From Bacteroidetes bacterium HGW-Bacteroidetes-10 (GTDB taxonomy: Bacteria; Bacteroidota; Bacteroidia; Bacteroidales; UBA932), in assembly GCA_002842695.1 (NCBI GenBank), contig PHDT01000001.1, positions 124,001-188,000 on the forward strand: DNA of 64,000 nt, given 5' to 3'. Under the pieces are notes generated by a model that was given only the letters and a program-made list of their open reading frames with translations, was not told the origin of the DNA and did not search any database. Both the position numbers and the translations under genes were made by a program. Below are positions 58,878 to 64,000 of this stretch, one piece after another (position 1 is the first letter of the stretch; each line of letters begins with the position of its first letter).

Positions 58878-59802
58878 TTTTCAAAAGCATTTTAATTGAT
58901 TCAGAAATACTTCTCTCTCCAAAAATAACCAGTTCAGTTCTTGGCGGAGGAATTTTACACTCCTCCGTTGTTACCTCCCCTTCAACGGAGTTAAGCTGAA
59001 TGCCTCCTCCGGTAGTGCGTATATATCCTTTTGCCCTTAAAGAATTCTTAAGAATAGCTGATATTTTCGCAGCTATATCAGGTGAAACCTGAGATGAAGC
59101 TGATATTACATTACAATCAATTTCAGGAGGTGCGCTCAGAGGGGGGCGGGATGAGTCGCCGGTTCCGTAAAGGGATAACTCTCTCTTTTCAGGCAGAAGC
59201 AAATCTTCCATTACCTCACCGGGAAGTCTCGAAAATGAAGTTTTGAAAATTTTGCAATTTGCGTTAATCCTTTTAACTGCCCGTTCGGCATCAAGAATAA
59301 TCTCCTCCCCGGCGGTATCGCAGCGGTTCAGAATGAGCATATCTGCTACCCTTACCTGATTGACAACCTGCCCAAGCATTTTCGACTGTTTCGTAAACCT
59401 TGCTGCATCGGCAATTGTAAATGCCTTTCTGTATACAATCCTGTCTCTAAGCTTGTCTGACGTGATCACCTGCATGAGTGCAAGAGGATCTGCCAGACCT
59501 GTTGCCTCAATAAAAACAACATCTGGAGACTCTCTCTCCAGAAAATCAGAAAACTGAGGTATAAAGTCTCCCAGAAGGCAGAGACAGAAGAGAGAACCGT
59601 TGTTCACCTCCATCGTTACATGAGGTTTGGAGGACTCTTCAAGAAATCTCCTGTCAATATTAGCTGAGGCAAATTCGTTCTGAACAATGGCAATCTTCAG
59701 ACTCTCTCCGTAAGATTCAAGCACACCCTTAAGGAAAGAGCTTTTCCCGCTCCCCAGGAAGCCGGAAACCAAAAACAGAGGTATTGGCGTGCTTTTACTC
59801 AT
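58870..59802 (-). CDS. CobW/COG0523-family G3E GTPase
   Basis: 310 aa; LVSGFLGSGKSSFLKGVL P-loop, VFIEATGLADP, LILNRCD; CxCC position reads FCLCLLGD. Confidence 0.88.
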   Translation of the reverse strand: MSKSTPIPLFLVSGFLGSGKSSFLKGVLESYGESLKIAIVQNEFASANIDRRFLEESSKPHVTMEVNNGSLFCLCLLGDFIPQFSDFLERESPDVVFIEATGLADPLALMQVITSDKLRDRIVYRKAFTIADAARFTKQSKMLGQVVNQVRVADMLILNRCDTAGEEIILDAERAVKRINANCKIFKTSFSRLPGEVMEDLLLPEKRELSLYGTGDSSRPPLSAPPEIDCNVISASSQVSPDIAAKISAILKNSLRAKGYIRTTGGGIQLNSVEGEVTTEECKIPPPRTELVIFGERSISESIKMLLKNG

Positions 59803-59809
59803 AATTCTC

Positions 59810-61168
59810 TTAAATCCTCTCTTTTACCGCTTCTGTGAGCTTTGAAAGCGGAGGTGTCTGAGAGATAAAAAGTGGTTCTCCGTTAATGCAGATGGTTGGA
59901 ATTTTAGTCACTCCAAGTGCCTTCATCATAGCAAGCCCCTCATAAGTCTTGATTTTATGTTCATGAATCTCTACCTTATCTCCAAATGCAGGAAGCAGTC
60001 TGCTGACCAGCTCCATCATATAACTGCAGGGCGCACAGGAGGCAGAGTCCAGTGTTACCACATCTACCACAGCCTTTCCCATACACCATCTGGAAGAGAT
60101 ATCCGGAACTTCATCCTGACTGACCTCCATGCTTGTGTTTCTCAGAATATCCTGCCTGTATCTGTCTTTTACAATCCGTGAAACAGCCTCAACATTTTTA
60201 ACAGGCACATTCATAGGCAAATCGCAACCCGGAGCCAGTACAAATCCTCTGTTTCCGCCAGTATCTATACACTCCAGGGCATCTCTCTCGCACTCCTCTT
60301 CGGTTCCAAGCAAAAGAGTGGTAGTAAGCTTCAGATTCCCGCCAAAGCTAATTCCTGCCGCCCCGGCAACTCTTTTAACCTCTGTAAGGGGAATATTTTC
60401 ATCAACAGAAATATTATCGGGACCGCATGCGGCCATAAGTTCCAGATTATGTTCTGCCTGCCCGCAGACAAAGAAAGAGCTGAGTGAATTCATCTCTCTT
60501 ATTTTAGAAAAGAGCTTTTTCGAACTATTTAGAACGAATGTTTCGAAGGTAACAGGATCAATCTGACTTGTCATCGGGTCAACTACTGCAATCACCGAAC
60601 AGCCCGCTTCTATGTAGGCCCCGGACATTGCTGCTGCAATACCGGTGCAGTACTCAATGACACTCTCTACCTTTTCCGGATTCTCAAACATCTCTGTAAA
60701 AAGCGATGTTCCCATAAGGTGAAGGGCAAGTGTAAGGGGTCCGGTTACAAGTCCAAAAAAGGCAACTTCAGGATGAAGTGAAGAGATAGTCCGGGCAGCA
60801 CTAAGTGCCTCCCCAGTTCTTCCCTCTCTTTTTGCAAGTATTGAAATAAAATCTGGCAGCTCTTCAAGTTTGACTCCCTCTTCAAGCGGATGGGATACCA
60901 CTGCGGGAGGATTCGATGGAGAGTAGAGTAATCTGCAGCCCAAAGCCTCTGCCTCCATCTGAAGGTCGAAAGTTACAGGTAATCCATCAGGAGTATATCT
61001 TCTGATAGCCTCCTCCAGACCTTTGACAATCAATTCAGAAGATGATAAGTAATTTTGTGCGCTCACTCCTGTAAGAAAAGCACCATGGCACCCTACAAAA
61101 GGTAGCCAGGCAGGCCTGTCATTTTCCTTAAGGAGATATGCATTCCTAATATATTCTGCTCCTGTCAT
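59810..61168 (-). CDS. UroD-like methyltransferase fused to C-terminal thioredoxin-like domain (UroD-1-Trx)
   Basis: 452 aa; UroD/MtaA-like body, then VVDVVTLDSASCAPCSYMMELVSRLLPAFGDKVEIHEHKIKTYEGLAMMKALGVTKIPTICINGEPLF (CAPC thioredoxin-like). Confidence 0.87.
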   Translation of the reverse strand: MTGAEYIRNAYLLKENDRPAWLPFVGCHGAFLTGVSAQNYLSSSELIVKGLEEAIRRYTPDGLPVTFDLQMEAEALGCRLLYSPSNPPAVVSHPLEEGVKLEELPDFISILAKREGRTGEALSAARTISSLHPEVAFFGLVTGPLTLALHLMGTSLFTEMFENPEKVESVIEYCTGIAAAMSGAYIEAGCSVIAVVDPMTSQIDPVTFETFVLNSSKKLFSKIREMNSLSSFFVCGQAEHNLELMAACGPDNISVDENIPLTEVKRVAGAAGISFGGNLKLTTTLLLGTEEECERDALECIDTGGNRGFVLAPGCDLPMNVPVKNVEAVSRIVKDRYRQDILRNTSMEVSQDEVPDISSRWCMGKAVVDVVTLDSASCAPCSYMMELVSRLLPAFGDKVEIHEHKIKTYEGLAMMKALGVTKIPTICINGEPLFISQTPPLSKLTEAVKERI

Positions 61169-61830
61169 GACAAAGAATTTAAAAAAGATACCGCTGACTG
61201 GGGAGTCTGAGCGTAAAGATCTGCCCCAATTCGTTGAGCAAATTCTGCGTTGAGAGGTGCTCCTCCTACAATCACTTTCTGATCAGGCATCAGGCCCTTC
61301 ATCTCTCTTACAGCCTTTTCCATTGATTCCATAGTAGTTGTCAGCAGGGCTGACATTCCTATTATGCATCCCGGATATTCACGTGCTGCTTCAATAAACT
61401 TCTCACTCTTCACATCCACTCCAAGATCAACTACTCTCCAGCCCGATCCTTCAATCATCATTGAAGCCAGGTTTTTCCCTATGTCGTGCAGGTCTCCCGC
61501 TACAGTTCCAACAACAAAAACACCCCTCTCCCTTATCTCACCGGATGTGAAGTAAGGCTTCAGATGAACCATTGCACGACTCATTGCTCTTGCAGACATA
61601 AGAACCTGGGGTACAAACAATTTTTTCTCTCTGAAAAGCCCCCCGACAATTGCCATTGCAGGAATAAGCGCACTGTTGAGAATCTCATTTGCCGACACAC
61701 CTTCATCAAGTGCTGCCCTGGTAAGCTCGTCTGCTCCCGGCTGCCCCTTCATGTCCGGAGGGTATGGTGAATTGATGTCTACTTTTCCTTTCTGAACAGA
61801 TAGTGAAATTTTGTCTGTGAACTCTTCCAT
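61165..61830 (-). CDS. Corrinoid (B12-binding) methyl carrier protein
   Basis: 221 aa; GTVAGDLHDIGKNLASMMIEGSGWRVVDLGVDV (DxHxxG), IIGMSALLTTTM, VIVGGAPLN. Confidence 0.95.
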   Translation of the reverse strand: MEEFTDKISLSVQKGKVDINSPYPPDMKGQPGADELTRAALDEGVSANEILNSALIPAMAIVGGLFREKKLFVPQVLMSARAMSRAMVHLKPYFTSGEIRERGVFVVGTVAGDLHDIGKNLASMMIEGSGWRVVDLGVDVKSEKFIEAAREYPGCIIGMSALLTTTMESMEKAVREMKGLMPDQKVIVGGAPLNAEFAQRIGADLYAQTPQSAVSFLNSLS

Positions 61831-61896
61831 CGTGCTTGTGTTTTCTACAAAATTAACATAAAAGTGTTAACTTTAGCCTTTAAATTAAATGCAAAA

Positions 61897-62676
61897 ATGA
61901 ATCTTCAGTTTGTTACACTCTCCAGAGAAAACCACGTGGGTATTATTAAGATAAATAACCCCGCTTCTCTTAATGCTTTAAACTCCCGGATAATTTCAGA
62001 ACTTGGTATCGCTGCCGCTGAAGCAGAAAATGATGAAAATTTATATGCAATAATCATTACAGGCGAAGGAAGGGCTTTTGTTGCAGGAGCAGACATCTCT
62101 GAGATGGTTTCTCTTGACAGCATGGCCGGTGAGGAATTTGGAAGAAAAGGAGCAGATGTATTCAGAATGATTGAGCAGATGAAGAAGCCTGTAATTGCAG
62201 CCGTGAATGGTTTTGCTCTTGGAGGCGGATGCGAACTTGCAATGGCCTGCGATATCCGTATTGCTGCAGACAACGCAAAATTTGGTCAGCCTGAAGTGGG
62301 ATTGGGAATTACACCCGGTTTCTCAGGAACAGTAAGAATGACAAAACTTATTGGAGCGGCAAAGGCAAAAGAGCTGATATTTACCGGAAGGGTAATTGAT
62401 GCTGCAGAAGCTCTCTCTACCGGGCTTGTTAACAAAGTTGTACCGGCTGCCGAACTTATGCAGATTGCAATGGAAATGGCTGGTGCAATAGCTTCAAAGG
62501 CACCTGTTGCAGTAAGATTTTCAAAGGAGAGCATCAACTTTGCTGTTGACAACAATACAGACGATTCAATTCAAAACGAATGCAGACTTTTTGGACATTG
62601 CTTCAGCACAAAAGATCAGAAAGAGGGCATGGAGGCTTTTCTGGCAAAGAGAAAACCAATCTTTGAAAACAAGTAG
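61897..62676 (+). CDS. Enoyl-CoA hydratase/isomerase (crotonase family)
   Basis: Preferred Met at 61897 (MNLQFVTLSRENHVGIIKINNPASLNALN); GRAFVAGADISEM, NGFALGGGCELAMACD. Confidence 0.93.
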   Translation: MNLQFVTLSRENHVGIIKINNPASLNALNSRIISELGIAAAEAENDENLYAIIITGEGRAFVAGADISEMVSLDSMAGEEFGRKGADVFRMIEQMKKPVIAAVNGFALGGGCELAMACDIRIAADNAKFGQPEVGLGITPGFSGTVRMTKLIGAAKAKELIFTGRVIDAAEALSTGLVNKVVPAAELMQIAMEMAGAIASKAPVAVRFSKESINFAVDNNTDDSIQNECRLFGHCFSTKDQKEGMEAFLAKRKPIFENK

Positions 62677-62699
62677 GATAATCAAACACACATACAATT

Positions 62700-63548
62700 A
62701 TGAAAATTGCCGTAATAGGAACAGGTACAATGGGCAGCGGAATAGTACAGGCGTTTGCTCAGGCCGGTTTTCCGGTCGTTATGAAAGGATATAACGACAG
62801 GGAACTGGAGACAGGAAACAAGATTATTGCAAAGAACCTTGCAAAACTGGTTGAGAAAGAGAAAATCTCTTCTGCCCAGAGAGATAAGATTATTGCAAGA
62901 ATTGAAGGTACAACATCTTATGACCCTTGTGCAGATGCAGACATTGTTATTGAGGCTATTCTGGAGACAATGGAGATTAAGAGAGAGGTGTTCGGGACCC
63001 TTGACAAGATTTGCAAACCCGAGACCATTCTTGCGTCAAATACATCATCACTTTCAATTACCGAGATTGCCTCTTCAACAAAGAGACCGGAAAGAGTTAT
63101 AGGAATGCACTTTTTTAACCCGGCACCCGTTATGAAACTGGTTGAGGTTATCAAAGGTCAGCTTACATCCGATGATGTTCATGCATTTGTGATGGAACTA
63201 GCTCAGAAGGCAGGTAAAACTCCGGTAACTGTCAATGAGGCACCAGGCTTTGTAGTGAACAGGATTCTTATTCCGCTTGTTAATGAGGGAGTATCAATTC
63301 TTGCAGATGGTGTTGCAACAAAAGAGGAGATTGACGAGGCCATGAAACTTGGTGCAAATCACCCAATGGGACCTCTTGTACTTGGAGACCTGATTGGACT
63401 GGATGTTTGTCTGGCTATAATGGAGGTTCTCTACAATGAATTCGGGGATACCAAATACAGACCACACCCCCTCCTCAGAAAGATGGTAAGAGCCAATCTT
63501 CTGGGCAGAAAAACCGGCAAGGGTTTTTACGATTACACAAAAAATTAG
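62700..63548 (+). CDS. hbd: 3-hydroxybutyryl-CoA dehydrogenase
   Basis: 282 aa; [51 protein letters not shown]. Confidence 0.94.
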   Translation: MKIAVIGTGTMGSGIVQAFAQAGFPVVMKGYNDRELETGNKIIAKNLAKLVEKEKISSAQRDKIIARIEGTTSYDPCADADIVIEAILETMEIKREVFGTLDKICKPETILASNTSSLSITEIASSTKRPERVIGMHFFNPAPVMKLVEVIKGQLTSDDVHAFVMELAQKAGKTPVTVNEAPGFVVNRILIPLVNEGVSILADGVATKEEIDEAMKLGANHPMGPLVLGDLIGLDVCLAIMEVLYNEFGDTKYRPHPLLRKMVRANLLGRKTGKGFYDYTKN

Positions 63549-63569
63549 AATCAAATAATTCATAAAAAT

Positions 63570-64000
63570 ATGCCAAACAGCCGAACAAATCAGCAGAAAA
63601 TATCCCGCACAAACTATAAGGTTTTGATGCAGAGACGTATCAGGAGGGTTCTGATGATTTGCAGCAGCTATGACGCATATACTCTTGAAGAGGACGGAAG
63701 AATTGAGGTTCAGATTTACAAGGAGTATGTAGACTTGAACCTCAGCAATCCGCCTTCATTTACATGGGTCACCTCATCAATGGAGGCATCGAGACTTCTT
63801 GAAAAAGACGATGACTTTGATTTGATTATAAGCATGTTCAATGTTGGAGAGCTGGATGTATTTCGTTTCTCAAGGCAGTTGAAAAGCGAAGGTGGTGAAA
63901 TACCTTTTGTACTCCTCACCCACTTCTCTAAAGAGCTCCACAGAATAATCGAGAGTCAGGACCGTTCTGGTATTGACTATATTTTCAGCTGGCAGGGTAA
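63570..64000 (+). CDS. N-terminus of PEP/pyruvate-binding (PPDK-like) protein with receiver-like domain, truncated by window edge
   Basis: ATG at 63570, frame open to the end; absent from ORF track because it has no stop. MPNSRTNQQKISRTNYKVLMQRRIRRVLMICSSYDAYTLEEDGRIEVQIYKEYVDLNL...GIDYIFSWQG. Confidence 0.65.
   Translation, partial: MPNSRTNQQKISRTNYKVLMQRRIRRVLMICSSYDAYTLEEDGRIEVQIYKEYVDLNLSNPPSFTWVTSSMEASRLLEKDDDFDLIISMFNVGELDVFRFSRQLKSEGGEIPFVLLTHFSKELHRIIESQDRSGIDYIFSWQG

Noticed and set aside
57103-61168. True HemE (heme biosynthesis) for the UroD-like genes
   Set aside because: No other heme genes nearby; UroD-2 has an HxCG Zn motif and both sit with a corrinoid carrier, which fits methyltransferases
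1-64000. tRNA, rRNA, CRISPR arrays, integrases or transposases
   Set aside because: Scanned intergenic gaps and ORF translations by eye and saw none; tRNAscan-SE, Infernal and CRISPR finders would be decisive

Overview
The window is a gene-dense, low-GC chromosomal segment of a Bacteroidetes (Bacteroidales-like) anaerobe. Taxon is inferred from TAnnTTTG -7 promoter motifs and from protein families. Main content: (i) housekeeping genes (ispG, carAB, rmuC, queA, pyrD, cinA, htpG, pit/DUF47); (ii) a complete ~13 kb minus-strand lysine fermentation operon (atoD-kal-kce-kdd-kdd2-kamA-kamB-like-kamC-like-kamD-kamE-atoA-thiolase, followed closely by a GH10-like gene) with two diverged tandem kdd copies; (iii) a MarR / FNT channel / cysteate synthase / SulP / EamA cluster, plausibly for sulfonate or sulfonolipid metabolism; (iv) a tightly coupled five-gene corrinoid methyltransferase operon at 57.1-61.8 kb (corrinoid protein, UroD-like protein fused to a thioredoxin-like domain, CobW-like GTPase, MetH-activation-like protein, second UroD-like protein), which is the best candidate here for an undescribed system; (v) crotonase/hbd and the start of a PEP/pyruvate-binding protein that runs off the window. 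Non-coding structure includes a ~170 bp imperfect palindrome after carB, three 10-bp repeats at exact 24-bp spacing upstream of an HTH gene, and several intrinsic terminators. I saw no rRNA, tRNA, CRISPR array, phage or transposase gene. All functional calls come from reading the sequence and recalled family knowledge; no database search was run.
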